Below the pieces are notes generated by a model. It was not told the DNA's origin, made no database searches, and saw only the letters and a list, made by a program, of their open reading frames with translations. Shown here piece by piece: positions 4,675-5,508 of a stretch of 5,508 bases of DNA. The stretch spans positions 1-5,508 of the forward strand of contig JAFYMZ010000053.1 in NCBI GenBank assembly GCA_017548175.1, written 5' to 3'. The DNA comes from Clostridia bacterium (GTDB lineage: Bacteria > Bacillota_A > Clostridia > Oscillospirales > Butyricicoccaceae). Position 1 is the stretch's first letter. Every line of letters starts with the position of its first letter. A program made the translations under genes and the position numbers.

Positions 4675-5508
4675 TTAGTCTTCCAGATACACGCGCGTGA
4701 CGCGAGCAGTGAGCAGGCACAGGGGCAGGCTCAGGTTCTGGCCGGTGACCGTCTGGTACTCCTCCAGGGTGATGGCGGCGCCGCCGCGGCTCCAGCCGAA
4801 GAAGGTGACCTCGTCACCCACCTTGCAATCCAGACCGGTGACGTCCACCATGGTCTGATCCATACAAGTGGCAAGGCAGTAGGCGCGGGTGTCGTTCACC
4901 AGCACGGGGCCACCTTTCTGACCCACAGGACGGTACAGGCCGTCGGCATAGCCCACATCTACGGTGGCTACGGTGATGGGATGGTCGGTGTCGTTCATAA
5001 AATGACGGCAATAGCCGCAGCTTTCGCCGGGTGCGATGTCGTGGATATGGGTGATGAATGCGCGCCAGGAGGTGCAGCCTTCCACCCCCAGGGCATTGGT
5101 ATCGTCGTCCATAGAGGCGTGGCCCATATACAGGCTGCCGGGACGCACGTGGGTGCAGAGGTCTTCCTTGAACCAGCCGGTGGCACCGCTGTTGGCGCAG
5201 TGGATGTACCGCAGTTCGATGCCGCTTTCGCGGATCTGTGCCACAGCCGCCTTGAACAAGTCATACTGCTCATACACAAAGGGGTCTTCGGTATAGGTCG
5301 CGGTGGAGAAATGGGTAAAGGCACCCACCACCTGCAGGTTGCCCAGCTCCCGGATATAGGCCAGCAGCGCGGCCAGATCCTCACCGGGCTTGACACCGAT
5401 GCGGTTCATACCGGTTTCGATCTTCAGCTGCACCTGCATCTCCACACCGGCCTCCCGGGCGGCGTCGGAGAGCATCTTGGCCGTTTCGCGGCTGAACACC
5501 GGCAGCTG
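4675..5508 (-). CDS. alr: Alanine racemase, C-terminal part (5' end outside window)
   Basis: This PLP-dependent cytoplasmic enzyme interconverts L- and D-alanine and supplies D-Ala for peptidoglycan. The window holds 277 residues and the stop. The frame is open through the right edge, and against a usual length of 360-390 about 100 N-terminal residues are missing, including the PLP lysine. Numbered from the edge, the barrel motifs are KIETGMNRIG (29-38), FTHFSTA (64-70), HCANSGA (103-109) and VRPG (121-124). The C-terminal domain has PGESCGYCRHF with the expected catalytic Tyr166, VGYADG (185-190) and CMDQTMVDV (215-223). The common VSYG/VGYG context of the tyrosine is here flanked by cysteines (CGYC). 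A GTG at 5497-5499 is only an internal codon, because the homology continues upstream of it. The gene converges on the DUF1540 gene and shares its terminator. A racemase for another amino acid (for example serine) cannot be excluded from this fragment. Confidence 0.93.
   Translation of the reverse strand, partial: QLPVFSRETAKMLSDAAREAGVEMQVQLKIETGMNRIGVKPGEDLAALLAYIRELGNLQVVGAFTHFSTATYTEDPFVYEQYDLFKAAVAQIRESGIELRYIHCANSGATGWFKEDLCTHVRPGSLYMGHASMDDDTNALGVEGCTSWRAFITHIHDIAPGESCGYCRHFMNDTDHPITVATVDVGYADGLYRPVGQKGGPVLVNDTRAYCLATCMDQTMVDVTGLDCKVGDEVTFFGWSRGGAAITLEEYQTVTGQNLSLPLCLLTARVTRVYLED

Overview
This window looks like a chromosomal piece of a Gram-positive Firmicute of the Clostridia, most likely the Oscillospiraceae/Ruminococcaceae group (Faecalibacterium, Gemmiger or Subdoligranulum-like). 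That placement rests on the gene order mraZ-rsmH-ftsL-class B PBP, on strong AGGAGG Shine-Dalgarno sites, on GC-rich third codon positions, and on a DUF1540 cysteine-rich protein. It is an inference from gene content, not a database match.

Layout. Positions 1-3962 hold the head of a division and cell wall (dcw) operon read on the minus strand. In order of transcription it runs mraZ (3543-3962), rsmH (2609-3541), ftsL (2064-2570) and a class B penicillin-binding protein of the FtsI/SpoVD type (1-1938). The PBP runs off the left edge inside its PASTA region. A promoter with a 17-bp spacer (4047-4075) lies in front of mraZ, and three GTGGTG boxes (3987-4037) sit just downstream of it as a probable MraZ operator. 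Positions 3963-4265 are a 303-bp divergent intergenic region. Besides the promoter and boxes it holds a perfect 18-bp palindrome and a series of T-tracts spaced about one helical turn apart. To its right, on the plus strand, is a 115-residue protein with two DUF1540 domains (4266-4613). A bidirectional terminator (4628-4660) separates it from the convergent 3' part of an alanine racemase gene (4675-5508, minus strand), whose start lies beyond the right edge.

How the genes work together. MraZ is the usual repressor of the cluster and probably controls its own promoter. RsmH methylates 16S rRNA. FtsL and the PBP are divisome partners at the septum, and the PBP cross-links septal peptidoglycan. 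The alanine racemase supplies D-alanine for the same wall, but it is a separate transcription unit. The role of the DUF1540 protein is unknown.

The coding content is mostly conventional. The parts most worth a second look are the divergent intergenic region, the exact internal duplication of the DUF1540 protein, and a second well-placed in-frame start with a hairpin in front of the PBP gene. I found no CRISPR array, tRNA, rRNA, insertion sequence or prophage signal.
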